64,000 nucleotides of DNA from Gammaproteobacteria bacterium (lineage in GTDB: Bacteria > Pseudomonadota > Gammaproteobacteria > Pseudomonadales > Pseudohongiellaceae), in contig VMDC01000020.1 in the NCBI GenBank assembly GCA_008081045.1, positions 1 to 64,000 of the forward strand, written 5' to 3'. Below the pieces are notes generated by a model. That model had not been told where the DNA came from. It saw nothing but the letters and a program-made list of their open reading frames with translations, and ran no database searches. Below are positions 32,010 through 41,860 of the stretch, piece after piece. The translations under genes and the position numbers were made by a program. Within the stretch, counting starts at the first letter, position 1, and every line of letters starts with the position of its first letter.

Positions 32010-32986
32010 CAGAGATTCTCAAGCGTAAAACCGATCACATTGATCTGGTGCTCAAGCAGCGGTTGGAGCTCGCCGCGCAAGCGAGTCCCTGGGACGAAGT
32101 GCAGTTGACCCACAACGCTCTGCCTGAACAGGACTTGCTGCGCTTCGACCTCTCCACTGAGTTTCTTGGCAAACGGCTTCGGCTCCCTTTTCTCATCAGC
32201 TCAATGACCGGGGGGCCTTTCAAGGCAGAAAAGATCAATGCCCATCTTGCCGAAGCGGCACAGGAGATTGGTATCGCCATGGGTGTCGGCTCGCAGCGCA
32301 TTGCTCTGCTCAGTGCCGGCAGCAGCGGCCTGACTAATCACTTGCGCGGCTGGGCTCCGGATATTCCGCTATACGCCAATCTGGGCGCGGCGCAGTTACG
32401 CGATGATTTTTCTCTGGCGGAAATTCAGCGGGCGGTCGATATGATTGCCGCAGACGCTCTGATTATTCACCTGAATTGTCTTCAGGAACTGATGCAGGAG
32501 GATGGCGACACCGACTGGCGCGGCCTGCTGGCCGCCATTGAAACCGTCTGCGCGTGTCTTGATGTGCCTGTTATCGCGAAAGAAGTTGGCATGGGCATCT
32601 CGGCGGGGACGGCCAAGAGACTCGTGAATGCCGGCGTCAGCGCGATCGATGTCGCCGGTAAGGGCGGCACCAATTTCATTGAAGTCGAGGCCGGGCGAAC
32701 CGCCGATCCGAGACTCCGGGCTCTGGGAGAGATCTTCAAGGATTGGGGTATTGCCACACCTGACGCTGTGAAAGCCATTCGTGCTGAGCTGCCGCATATC
32801 CCTCTGATTGCCTCCGGCGGTATCCGACACGGACTCGACGCAGCGAAGGCCATCAAACTCGGCGCTAACGTGATTGCTCAGGCGGGTCCGGTGCTGCAGG
32901 CGGCAACGGAATCCACGCAGGCCGTGCTCGAACATTTTGAGTTCATGGAAGATGCCCTGAGAATCGGTCTGGCCTGTTCGGAATAG
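32006..32986 (+). CDS. fni: Type 2 isopentenyl-diphosphate delta-isomerase
   Basis: A 326-residue FMN-dependent isomerase interconverting isopentenyl and dimethylallyl diphosphate, which balances precursors for CrtE. It begins TDHIDLVLKQRLE and shows the TIM-barrel FMN-binding pieces MTGG, MGVGSQR, KEVGMGIS, DVAGKGGTNF and IASGGIRHGLDAAKAI. The length is normal. It overlaps blh by four bases and closes the operon. The gene is often the last one in marine proteorhodopsin cassettes. No terminator was recognised after it. Confidence 0.95.
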   Translation: MTEILKRKTDHIDLVLKQRLELAAQASPWDEVQLTHNALPEQDLLRFDLSTEFLGKRLRLPFLISSMTGGPFKAEKINAHLAEAAQEIGIAMGVGSQRIALLSAGSSGLTNHLRGWAPDIPLYANLGAAQLRDDFSLAEIQRAVDMIAADALIIHLNCLQELMQEDGDTDWRGLLAAIETVCACLDVPVIAKEVGMGISAGTAKRLVNAGVSAIDVAGKGGTNFIEVEAGRTADPRLRALGEIFKDWGIATPDAVKAIRAELPHIPLIASGGIRHGLDAAKAIKLGANVIAQAGPVLQAATESTQAVLEHFEFMEDALRIGLACSE

Positions 32987-33092
32987 CGGCTGAGGATCCT
33001 GGAGAGACGAATCAGGACCACTTACAGGTGAGCGCGCTACCAGAGGAATATGGGCATTCGCACTCCCCTTGCCTTCATGATACAACGTCGGT

Positions 33093-33698
33093 GTGACGTA
33101 CTACGCCGACAACTGCGACCTTCTCTTCAATCGCTATCGGGCGATCCCTCCACAGCAACTGCACGCCGGCTGGCTTTCCTATTTGCCTGAGACGCCGGGG
33201 CGCGCCTGCGACATTGGAGCGGGCACCGGTCGTGATGCCCACTGGCTGGCAGACATGGGCTGGCAGGTGACTGCAGTCGAACCGGAGGCGGCATTTCGCC
33301 GGCGGGCCAGCCTTGACTGTCATGAGCAGATAGACTGGCTGGACGATTGCTTGCCAGCACTCACAAGCCTGCTGGCGTTGAAACCGCAGTTCCACCTGAT
33401 TCTGCTGAGTGCGGTCTGGATGCATCTTCCCGAATCAGAGCGAGAGCAGGCCCTGAGTGTTCTGTCCGAGTTGCTTGCTTCCGACGGCGTGCTGGTCATA
33501 AGCTTGCGCCATTCCCATGCAGAAGAGAGACAGGAACGGGGCATTTTCCCGGTCAGCGTCGCTGAACTCGAGCGACTGGCAAGCACGCGCGGGCTAGCGG
33601 TTATGTCAGTGACTCAGCGTGCAGATCAGCATGGTCGCGATCATGTGTCCTGGGAAACGGTAGTGCTGGCAACGGCCAGAGACTCTCACACTGAGTAA
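33093..33698 (+). CDS. Class I SAM-dependent methyltransferase
   Basis: A 201-residue methyltransferase-fold protein. Motif I is ACDIGAGTGRDAHWLADMG, followed by the acidic ribose-binding residue in VTAVEP. A later motif LILLSAVWMHL and SDGVLVISLRH fit motifs IV-VI. The methyl acceptor is unknown. GTG 33093 is the first usable start, because the GTG two bases earlier is followed by a stop. It follows the retinal operon after 106 bases and precedes a threonine aldolase, with no obvious functional link to either. Confidence 0.82.
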   Translation: MTYYADNCDLLFNRYRAIPPQQLHAGWLSYLPETPGRACDIGAGTGRDAHWLADMGWQVTAVEPEAAFRRRASLDCHEQIDWLDDCLPALTSLLALKPQFHLILLSAVWMHLPESEREQALSVLSELLASDGVLVISLRHSHAEERQERGIFPVSVAELERLASTRGLAVMSVTQRADQHGRDHVSWETVVLATARDSHTE

Positions 33699-33749
33699 TC
33701 CGAACCATGTCGCGGTGCGCCATACCTTCTGCCAACTGAGACGCTTGAC

Positions 33750-34757
33750 ATGATTGATCTGAGAAGTGACACGACTACACAGCCTTCGGCAGGCATGCGC
33801 AGCCAGATGGCCAGCGCGCCGGTAGGTGATGACGTTTTCGGCGATGACCCGAGCGTCAACGCGCTGCAGCAGAGGGTTGCGAGTCTCGCCGGTAAAGAAT
33901 CGGCTCTGCTGCTGCCTTCCGGGACGCAAAGCAATCTGGTGGCACTGCTGGCTCACTGCCAGCGTGGCGAGGAGTACCTCGTTGGGCAGGATTATCATAC
34001 TTACCTGTATGAAGCTGGTGGGGCTGCGGTCTTTGGCAGTATCCAGCCGCAACCTATCCCGGTCTCCACCGACGGTAGCCTGGATCTTGAACTCGTCCGG
34101 TCTCGGATCAAGCCGGATGATCCGCACTTTGCCATGACCAGACTGCTCGTGCTGGAAAACACGCACAACGGCAAGGTGCTGGGGCTGGACTACATGGCGC
34201 AGGCAGCCGAGTTCGCGCGACGCCATGGGCTGGCGCTGCATCTCGATGGCGCGCGGGTCTTCAACGCGGCGACCGAACTGGGCGTCGACGTGAAGGAGAT
34301 CGTTCGGCATGTGGACAGCGTTTCGATCTGTTTTTCCAAAGGCCTTGGCGCACCGGTCGGGTCGTTACTGTGCGGCTCCGGCCCGTTCATCGCTGCGGCG
34401 AAACGCTGGCGCAAAATGGCGGGAGGTGGCCTGCGCCAGGCCGGCGTGCTGGCGGCAGCCATCGACTATGCGCTTGACCACCATGTTGACCGCTTGCGCT
34501 TTGATCACGCGCACGCAAAACGCCTGGCCCAGGCCATGTCTGAGTTTGATACCATCACGCTCATCAGCAGCCAGACCAATATGGTTTTTATCGAGCTTCC
34601 TGATGAGGACACCGGTGTTCAGCTTGGGCAATTTCTGGCGGAGCGGGGGGTTAAAGTGTTGGGTGGTAAACGGATGCGTCTGGTGACCCATCTCGATATC
34701 AGTGCGGCTGACACCGAGACAGTGATTACCCTGTTCAGGGAGTACTTCGCGTCGTAG
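33750..34757 (+). CDS. ltaE: Low-specificity L-threonine aldolase
   Basis: A 335-residue PLP enzyme cleaving L-threonine and L-allo-threonine to glycine and acetaldehyde. It begins MIDLRSDTTTQPSAGMR, typical of the family. LHLDGARVFNAA contains the PLP-contacting Asp-Gly-Ala-Arg, and the Schiff-base lysine is Lys197 in SVSICFSKGLGAPVGSLL. Full length. It probably serves glycine supply or threonine breakdown and stands 52 bases after the methyltransferase gene. Confidence 0.94.
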   Translation: MIDLRSDTTTQPSAGMRSQMASAPVGDDVFGDDPSVNALQQRVASLAGKESALLLPSGTQSNLVALLAHCQRGEEYLVGQDYHTYLYEAGGAAVFGSIQPQPIPVSTDGSLDLELVRSRIKPDDPHFAMTRLLVLENTHNGKVLGLDYMAQAAEFARRHGLALHLDGARVFNAATELGVDVKEIVRHVDSVSICFSKGLGAPVGSLLCGSGPFIAAAKRWRKMAGGGLRQAGVLAAAIDYALDHHVDRLRFDHAHAKRLAQAMSEFDTITLISSQTNMVFIELPDEDTGVQLGQFLAERGVKVLGGKRMRLVTHLDISAADTETVITLFREYFAS

Positions 34758-34920
34758 CTGGATGAGGCTATGGGCGTTCACAGCGCGCGTTCACCGGCAG
34801 GTTTTTCCGGGCCGGCGGCTGGCGTTTCTGCGCACCGTGCGATGAATCAACGGCCGGTTCTGCTGGCGGGGGTGGTCTGCTTGTCTGCCTGAACAGCCGC
34901 AGAGCAATGTCATCGGACCG

Positions 34921-36582
34921 TCAGCGCTGCCGGGTCTCCCAATTGTCAGGCAGATGCAGCGGCACCTCAGCCTCAGGCAATGCGGGCCGCCCTAAAATTC
35001 TGTCGGATATCTTCTCGGCCACCATGATGACAGGCGCATTGATGTTGCCGTTCGGTAAGGTCGGGAACACCGAGGCGTCCACCACCCGGAGATTTTCCAG
35101 ACCATGCACTCGGCACTCCGGATCCACCACTGCCTGGTTATCCGTAGCGGGACCCATTTTGCAGGTGCCTGCCGGATGATAGGCGCTCTCAATATTCTGC
35201 CGCAGCCATGCTGCGATTTCGGCATCGGATTGCACGTCCGCGCCGGGCTGGAGTTCTGAACCCCGAAAGGGGTCCATTGCCGGCTGCGACATAATCTCCC
35301 GAGTCAGATGGATACACTGGCGCCAGGCCTGGCGGTCTTCCTCATGCAGTAAATAGTTGAAAAGAATACTCGGTGCGTCATTGACGTTGTCTGACCGGAT
35401 CTTTACGCGCCCGCGGCTCCTGGGCTTGTTAGGGCCTACATGCACCTGAAATCCGTGGCCGTCGGTGGAGGCGGTGCCGTCATAGCGCATCGCGGCTGGC
35501 AGAAAATGATACTGAATGTCCGGCGCTTTCAGCCCGCTCCTTGAGCGGATAAACGCGCAGGATTCAAAGTGATTGGTTGCCCCGAGGCCATCTTTGAATA
35601 ACAGCCACCGTGCGCCAATCAGTCCCTTGCTCAACAGGCCAAGCTTTTTGTTCAGCGTAACCGGTTGCTTGCAGTGGAATTGGAAGTAGACCTCGAGATG
35701 ATCCTGCAGATTTTCGCCCACCCCGAGTAATTCGTGCGTGGGTTTAATACCGGTGCTGGCGAGGTGGTCCGGATTTCCGATACCGGAGAGCTGCAGAAGA
35801 ACCGGAGAGGCAATACTTCCTGCCGACAGGATCACTTCGTTCGTTGCGGTATACGTGGTGGCCTGGTTATTAACGCTCACCACCACGCCCGTTGCCCGCT
35901 TGCCATCGAGCACAATCCGGTGCGCGCGTGCTTTAGTGAGCAGCGTCAGATTGGGTCGGTTCAGAACAGGCTTGAGGTAGGCCCGGGCGGTGGATTCGCG
36001 AACACCGCCGCTGACGGTCATATGCATTGGCCCGAAGCCTTCCTGAAATTCACCGTTGTAGTCTTCGGTTTCGGGGTAACCTGCCTGAACGCCAGCATCG
36101 ATGAATGCCCGGTAGAGCGGGCTCAGCCGCATGTCATTACCAGCGCTTACACCCAGAGGACCTTCGTCGCCGCGATAGGTATCACCGCCCCGGATCCAGC
36201 TTTCGGCCCGTTTGAAATAGGGCAGGCAGGACCTGTAGCCCCAATCTGTGGCACCTGATTCTTCCCATTCTTGATAGTCCTGTGCGTTACCGCGCACATA
36301 GACCATGCCGTTGATAGAGGATGTGCCTCCGAGGCCTTTGCCGCGGGGGCAGGAGATCCGGCGATGATCCAGGCCCGGTTCGGGATCAGAGAAATAGCCC
36401 CAGTTGAAACGACTCATTGCCATTGGATAGGAGAGCGCGGTGGGCATGCGCACTAACACGTGTCGGTCGCTGCCTCCGGCCTCAATCAGCAGAACCCTGA
36501 TCTCAGGATCTGCCGTCAGGCGGTTGGCGAGGACACAGCCTGCCGACCCGGCGCCAACGATAATATAGTGGAATTCTCTCAT
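34921..36582 (-). CDS. GMC family oxidoreductase (choline/alcohol dehydrogenase type)
   Basis: A 553-residue FAD-linked glucose-methanol-choline oxidoreductase. The FAD motif is [17 protein letters not shown] with LLIEAGG. The GMC signatures are [20 protein letters not shown] and [17 protein letters not shown]. The active-site His lies in [12 protein letters not shown] near residue 480. Homologues include choline dehydrogenase BetA and the alkanol dehydrogenase AlkJ. The next minus-strand gene is a BCCT-like transporter, which favours choline or a betaine precursor. AlkB elsewhere in the window leaves alkanols as an alternative. The exact substrate cannot be told from sequence. Confidence 0.88.
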   Translation of the reverse strand: MREFHYIIVGAGSAGCVLANRLTADPEIRVLLIEAGGSDRHVLVRMPTALSYPMAMSRFNWGYFSDPEPGLDHRRISCPRGKGLGGTSSINGMVYVRGNAQDYQEWEESGATDWGYRSCLPYFKRAESWIRGGDTYRGDEGPLGVSAGNDMRLSPLYRAFIDAGVQAGYPETEDYNGEFQEGFGPMHMTVSGGVRESTARAYLKPVLNRPNLTLLTKARAHRIVLDGKRATGVVVSVNNQATTYTATNEVILSAGSIASPVLLQLSGIGNPDHLASTGIKPTHELLGVGENLQDHLEVYFQFHCKQPVTLNKKLGLLSKGLIGARWLLFKDGLGATNHFESCAFIRSRSGLKAPDIQYHFLPAAMRYDGTASTDGHGFQVHVGPNKPRSRGRVKIRSDNVNDAPSILFNYLLHEEDRQAWRQCIHLTREIMSQPAMDPFRGSELQPGADVQSDAEIAAWLRQNIESAYHPAGTCKMGPATDNQAVVDPECRVHGLENLRVVDASVFPTLPNGNINAPVIMVAEKISDRILGRPALPEAEVPLHLPDNWETRQR

Positions 36583-36633
36583 TGCTCAGGCAATCCTGGC
36601 AGACGGAATTTATCAGCTTGTTTTTGTGTCATT

Positions 36634-37770
36634 TTAATTCGCATCAGCAGTCTGGAGTTCTCTGCGGTATCGAATGATCAGGCCCGTTATCAGCAGATAC
36701 AGACCTATGACAACCAGACCGATCCATTCGATCTGAAACGGGGTGAAACGGTACAGCAGGATAAGAGTGTAAAGGAGGAGCCAGTGGAACGTCACATACT
36801 TCCGCATGCCCAACTCATCGACAGTCCAATTGAGGTTTCCGGTATAGAGACGGGTCAGTGAGTCCAGAGAATTCACGACAAAGACGACTCCTACGAGCAG
36901 CATCAAGCCGTTCAGTAAACCTGTAATCTCGATTCCCCGCTCATAAACCCCGAACAGCACGGAGAACCACAGCGCGATAGGAATAGAGGGAATACAAAGC
37001 AGCGCGAGTAATAGCTGCCAGGTTCGCAGGCCGCCAACAAAGCGAGCCACAAACTGTCCGATCATGATGCTCCACGCAAACCACCAGAAGAGGTAGAAAG
37101 CGTGGTAGTCGGAAAAAGGCAAGACGAACTCATGAATCTTGCCAAAATACTGACTCAGTTGCGAAAGATTGTCCGCAAGACCGCGGAACCCGAGGCCGCT
37201 GAACTGCCACACCAGGAGAATCAGCACAAAAAACAACCAGGTCGAGGAAAGGCTCAGGAGTTTCACATAGCGAATATCGGTACTGGAAAGCACCGCTGCC
37301 ATCAGGACCAGACCGACGATAAGGTACTGCTGAAGTGGCGTCACGCCGGGGAGATAATCCGGCAGATAGGTCAGGAACAGGTAACCGGTAAATGCGCAGG
37401 TGGTGATGACTATGGCATTGTTGATCCATTTTACCCAAGGCATTTCGAACAGCTGCAAGCGCGGTTCAACCACGCAAAAATAGAAAGTCGTCACGAAGTA
37501 AAACAGCCAGATGAAAAAGCCCCAGAAGCCGAATTCGATGGCGAGCGGATTGGTAAAGCCATACACCGCTTCTGTTGCATAAACCGGAAACTCCCCCAGC
37601 GGGAAGATGATCAGACCAACATCCAGGCCGGATGTGAAAAGGATGGCGAAAAAGGCGAAAAAGCGCGTCGGCATTTCGCCACGCAGAATGACATCGCCCC
37701 AGCGCAAGACCAGCAGTAGGGAGACCATCAGCAGTAGGACCACCGCGCTGGAGAGAATAAGGTCAGTCAC
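36634..37770 (-). CDS. Short BCCT-like transporter
   Basis: A 378-residue membrane protein with about ten hydrophobic segments. Its best marker is FWWFAWSIMIGQFVARFVGG, which resembles the conserved helix-8 motif of BCCT (betaine/choline/carnitine) transporters. These usually read WWISWxPFVGxFIARISRG. BCCT proteins normally have 12 helices and at least 500 residues, so this one lacks about two helices and the charged tails. It is upstream of, and co-oriented with, the GMC oxidoreductase gene with a 51-base gap, so uptake and oxidation of the same compound is likely. The family call is moderate, since other motif parts are divergent. Confidence 0.6.
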   Translation of the reverse strand: MTDLILSSAVVLLLMVSLLLVLRWGDVILRGEMPTRFFAFFAILFTSGLDVGLIIFPLGEFPVYATEAVYGFTNPLAIEFGFWGFFIWLFYFVTTFYFCVVEPRLQLFEMPWVKWINNAIVITTCAFTGYLFLTYLPDYLPGVTPLQQYLIVGLVLMAAVLSSTDIRYVKLLSLSSTWLFFVLILLVWQFSGLGFRGLADNLSQLSQYFGKIHEFVLPFSDYHAFYLFWWFAWSIMIGQFVARFVGGLRTWQLLLALLCIPSIPIALWFSVLFGVYERGIEITGLLNGLMLLVGVVFVVNSLDSLTRLYTGNLNWTVDELGMRKYVTFHWLLLYTLILLYRFTPFQIEWIGLVVIGLYLLITGLIIRYRRELQTADAN

Positions 37771-37962
37771 CCCGGCATCTCCCCAGCGGACGCGGTGTGG
37801 GCAGGCTGAAGCAGGTCATGGATACCATGGGTTCAGAGTCTCGCAGGTTACCGCGGGAAGCAAGTGCTCAGTGGCAACGGGGACAGCGAACTCGCGTTGA
37901 GGCTGGGCTTTCAGGGCGCAATTGCATAGGATAAGACCTTATTCAATTTTCAGGAGTCCCGC

Positions 37963-38460
37963 ATGCGTTTAGTCACGAGTTTAGCGTCCGTTGCTGCAGG
38001 CGTCGTTTTCATTTCAGCGTCTGCAGTCGCACAGGAATACGTCACCATTGACATGGAAATCGATATTGATAAACCGGCCGCGGAAGTCTGGGAGAAAGTC
38101 GGTGATTACTGCGGAATCAGTGAGTGGCTGGGACTCGACTGTGAAATTACCTCGGGCGATGGCGGTATGGGTTCTGTGCGATCGCTGCTGGGCGGGCGCA
38201 TTCTGGAAATCATGGTGGCGCAGACTGAGCTTTCCTATGGCTATACCCAACCGGCAGTGGAAGGTGAATTCTACAATCTGTACCACGGCTTTATGGAAGC
38301 CCGCCCGCTGACTGATTCCACCTCCAAGATGCTGTACACCCTGACCCTGGATGTCTCCAATCTGGCTGACCAGGCAGCAAAGGACGCGGACATTGAACGA
38401 CGCCGTGGCATGTTCACCAATGCGCTGCGCGCCATGAAGGAACTGGCTGAGGCAGATTAG
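37963..38460 (+). CDS. Exported SRPBCC (START/polyketide-cyclase-like) protein
   Basis: A 165-residue protein with a signal peptide ending ASAVAQ. The mature part starts VTIDMEIDIDKPAAEVWEKVGDY, the typical opening strand and helix of the SRPBCC ligand-binding fold. It continues with CGISEWLGLDCEI and the long C-terminal helix. CAGGAG lies six bases before the ATG. Such domains hold hydrophobic ligands, but the ligand here is unknown. It is a single-gene unit divergent from the BCCT-like gene. Confidence 0.8.
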   Translation: MRLVTSLASVAAGVVFISASAVAQEYVTIDMEIDIDKPAAEVWEKVGDYCGISEWLGLDCEITSGDGGMGSVRSLLGGRILEIMVAQTELSYGYTQPAVEGEFYNLYHGFMEARPLTDSTSKMLYTLTLDVSNLADQAAKDADIERRRGMFTNALRAMKELAEAD

Positions 38461-38527
38461 CGTCTACGGGTCGGAGGTTGTCTGGCCTGATTTTCGCGGC
38501 CCCGATAGGCTGAGTACTGCCGGCCTT

Positions 38528-38955
<428 letters not shown>

Positions 38956-38975
38956 TTGTTCGTACGCTTTGTCGG

Positions 38976-40067
38976 CTAAAGAGAGTCAGGCAGCGGGAGA
39001 CCTCGCTCGCGCAGCACCTCTGCAAATGTTCTTGAGGCGTTCACGCCGGTCGGAAACCCCGAGTACAGAGTGACCTGCGCAATCAGTTCGGCGATCTCCT
39101 CTGTGGACAGGCCATTATCCAGGCCTCGATTCAGATGCACGCGTAACTGGTCGGTCTGATAGTTGGACAGCGTGACAGCGATGGTCGCCAGACTCCGGTC
39201 ACGCGCGGAAAGCTGTTCGCGGCCCCAGGTCTCATTAAACACCAATCCATCAATTAACTCATCAAGATAAGGTGCGGCCGGGAACCTGCCGCCGCCCAGC
39301 ACGATGCCCCGGGATTCCATGACCTCGGCTGCCACTCTCGCTGCGTTCACTGCTGTGGGGAAGCCGGAATAAAAACTGACATGGGTAATCACTTCTGCGA
39401 TTTCAGTCTGAGTGACGCCGTTGTCCAGCGCGCGCCCCACGTGATGCCGGACCTCGCTGGACGCGTACAGTGCGGTGCCTACTGCGACAGTAATCATGCT
39501 GCGATCACGGGGCGAAAGTTCTTCTCGCTGCCAGGTTTCGGCATAAACAACCTGATTCAGCAGATCTCGCAGGTAGGGGGTTTGCGGGAAAGCACCGGGA
39601 AATTCGAGGTCAGGATTTTCCGGTGGGCTCCGGTCGGAGGCGCCGGGTGGTGAGGCGGGTAACCCGCGTTCCGCAAAGACTTCAGCCGCTACTCTGGCAG
39701 CGTTCACTCCTGTTGGAAATCCCGAGTACCACAGCGTGTGCGCAATAATTTCAGATATTTCGGCCTGGGTGACGCCATTGTCGAGGGCGCGGCCCATGTG
39801 CAGGCGCAACTCATTGGTGGCATACAGCGCCTGATTGACGGCTACGGTAATCATGCTGCGGTCCCTGGCAGACAGCCCGGGGCGCTCCCAGATGTCTCCG
39901 TAGACATACTGGTTTCTGACTTCACCCAGGTAAGGTGCGGCATCGTAAGCGCCGGGGGGTGGCGCGGGTTGCTGAGCGCTGGCCGAGGTGCCGAGCCAGA
40001 GCGCGGTAAGCGCGCAGAGCAGTTGAAGAGATGTCAGGGTGCCGCGCGCTGGGTTGAGGTTCAGCAT
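38976..40067 (-). CDS. Exported protein with three carboxymuconolactone-decarboxylase-like repeats
   Basis: A 363-residue protein with a signal peptide ending SASAQ. Three homologous CMD-like repeats cover about 45-135, 164-254 and 266-356. Each contains a version of LSARDRSMITVAV, then HxGRALDNGVTQAEI and WYSGFPTGVNAARVAAEV. The repeats have no CxxC, so an AhpD-type peroxidase role is unlikely. CMD proteins are normally single domains that assemble as trimers or hexamers, so this chain may be a built-in trimer. The His in each repeat is conserved except for small changes in repeat 3 (RVHLNRGLDNGL). GGAG lies upstream of the ATG. The reaction is unknown. Confidence 0.82.
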   Translation of the reverse strand: MLNLNPARGTLTSLQLLCALTALWLGTSASAQQPAPPPGAYDAAPYLGEVRNQYVYGDIWERPGLSARDRSMITVAVNQALYATNELRLHMGRALDNGVTQAEISEIIAHTLWYSGFPTGVNAARVAAEVFAERGLPASPPGASDRSPPENPDLEFPGAFPQTPYLRDLLNQVVYAETWQREELSPRDRSMITVAVGTALYASSEVRHHVGRALDNGVTQTEIAEVITHVSFYSGFPTAVNAARVAAEVMESRGIVLGGGRFPAAPYLDELIDGLVFNETWGREQLSARDRSLATIAVTLSNYQTDQLRVHLNRGLDNGLSTEEIAELIAQVTLYSGFPTGVNASRTFAEVLRERGLPLPDSL

Positions 40068-40381
40068 AGATGTGTCTCCAGGTTGTAAAGAAGATCAGCT
40101 TCTTAGGGTGGTCGCTATTGATACTATGAACTTGCCTGCTTGGCCAGCAGGTTCACGCAGTGATTACCGCCAGCTCGATGTTCAGCATCGCGGGCGTTGG
40201 AACTTTTGCTGATCTTGAATCCGCCTGCTTTCTTTTCCGGAGAGTCCGCGCTTTCTCTCCTCTGCTTCTTTTGTCGTTTGCGCGAATGGCCTGATCAACG
40301 CCTGATTTTAGCGCGGTTTCTCCTCAGTTCGCTTTCTGATCTAATGCCGAATTGTAAATCTGATTCCTGATTGACAGGCCT
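40068..40381. other. Divergent intergenic region, no gene
   Basis: The 314 bases between the CMD gene and the ABC transporter gene hold no convincing ORF or RNA gene. CCTGCT-TGGCC-AGCAGG (40135-40151) forms a short hairpin. Promoters for both genes must be here, but no good -35/-10 pair was recognised. Confidence 0.45.
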
Positions 40382-41860
40382 GTGACCCGTTTAAGTTTCA
40401 TCACCAGCGTTTGCCTGATTGTCTTACTGACTTCTGAGGCAACACACGCAGCCAATCTCACCGTGGGCGCGAACATCGGCAATGTGCCCTGGGAATTTCA
40501 GGACGAGAACGGCGACTACGTCGGGTTTGAGATCGATCTGGTCAACCAGATCGGCGATCAACTTGGCATGGATGTGGAAATCATCAACATCCCTTTCAGT
40601 GGTTTGTTCTCCGCCGTGCAGTCAGGCCGAATCGATATTGCCCTGTCTTCTATCACAGTCACAGAGCGGCGCCTGGAGTCGGTAGCCTTTGTGCAGCCTT
40701 ACTATGACAGTGCCCAGTCCTTAACCGTGGACAGTGACAGTAATATCAGCAGCCTGGCAGACCTGCAGGGTAGAGTGGTGGCGGTGGACACCGGCTCCAC
40801 GGGCGATATGTGGACTACAGAAAATGCCGCTCGCTATGGAATTGGTGAGATCCGGCGCTTCGAGGGTCTGGTGCCTGCGATGCTGGACGTGCAGTCCGGC
40901 AGAGTGGACGGTTACATCTCGGATATTCCGGGTCTGGAATACTTCATCAGAGACAAGCCTTACTTCAAGGTCGTGCAGCGCATCGAAACCGGCGAGCGCT
41001 ACTCCATGGTGTTGGCCCAGGGCAATCCGCTGGCGGATCAGGTGAATGACGTCATCACTGAGTTGAAGCGCAGTGGTTTTGTCGCTGAACTTCACCGCAG
41101 CTGGTTTGGCAGCGAGCCACTGGCCAGCAGTTCAACGGTTTCAGTGGTGGACCGCCCACGCTCCACCTCCGTCGGGGGGCGTGACGCGGGGTTTGCCCAA
41201 ACTTTTCTGAACTGGAGTGTCCTGCTTAACTCCATGCCTCTGTTGCTGGCCGGATTGAGGGTCACGCTGCTGCTCGGCGCCACCAGCATTGCCTGCGGGT
41301 TGGCACTCGGCCTGTTTCTGGCCCTGGTGCGACTCTACGGCGTGCGGCCGGCCGGAGTTGCCAGCAAAATGTATATCGATATTTTCCGATCAATCCCCAT
41401 TCTGGTTCTGCTGATTGTGGTTTACTACGCGCCACCTTTTGCGGGTATCCAGCTGTCGGCATTTACCGCGGCCGCAGTTGCCCTGACTCTGGTTTCCGGT
41501 GCTTACACCGCAGAGATTTTTCGTGCGGGTATTGAAGCGATTCCGTCCGGACAGTTCGAGGCTTCCCATGCACTGGGTTTGAACTACCGGCATACCATGG
41601 TAGATGTGATTCTGCCCCAGGCTATTCGCGTGGTGATTCCGCCGCTCACCAACAACTGCATCAACGTTATCAAAGACACGGCGCTGGCTTCGGTAGTGGC
41701 CATGCCGGATCTGCTCAAGCAGGCGAATCAGGCTCAGGCGCTGGAGGCCAATCCAACCCCGCTTATCGTCGCTGCGCTTATTTACCTTGCCCTGCTCTGG
41801 CCGCTGGTGATTCTGGTGGGCCGACTCGAGAAACGATTTCGGCAGGAATATTCTCAGTGA
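40382..41860 (+). CDS. Amino-acid ABC transporter, substrate-binding protein fused to permease
   Basis: A 492-residue fusion. Residues 1-23 are a signal sequence. About 24-240 form a GlnH-type periplasmic binding domain ([38 protein letters not shown]). About 270-490 form a HisM/GlnP permease domain with [41 protein letters not shown] and the EAA loop [19 protein letters not shown]. It should import a polar amino acid across the inner membrane with the ATPase encoded next. GTG 40382 is the only start that includes the signal. The stop overlaps the next start as GTGA. Such fusions are known but are less common than separate genes. Confidence 0.92.
   Translation: MTRLSFITSVCLIVLLTSEATHAANLTVGANIGNVPWEFQDENGDYVGFEIDLVNQIGDQLGMDVEIINIPFSGLFSAVQSGRIDIALSSITVTERRLESVAFVQPYYDSAQSLTVDSDSNISSLADLQGRVVAVDTGSTGDMWTTENAARYGIGEIRRFEGLVPAMLDVQSGRVDGYISDIPGLEYFIRDKPYFKVVQRIETGERYSMVLAQGNPLADQVNDVITELKRSGFVAELHRSWFGSEPLASSSTVSVVDRPRSTSVGGRDAGFAQTFLNWSVLLNSMPLLLAGLRVTLLLGATSIACGLALGLFLALVRLYGVRPAGVASKMYIDIFRSIPILVLLIVVYYAPPFAGIQLSAFTAAAVALTLVSGAYTAEIFRAGIEAIPSGQFEASHALGLNYRHTMVDVILPQAIRVVIPPLTNNCINVIKDTALASVVAMPDLLKQANQAQALEANPTPLIVAALIYLALLWPLVILVGRLEKRFRQEYSQ

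Noticed and set aside
32396-33085. Minus-strand frame of 229 codons opposite fni
   Set aside because: It lies opposite a well-supported isomerase, and its translation shows no family features.
38976-40067. AhpD-type alkyl hydroperoxide reductase
   Set aside because: AhpD-type enzymes need a CxxC pair, and none of the three repeats contains one.
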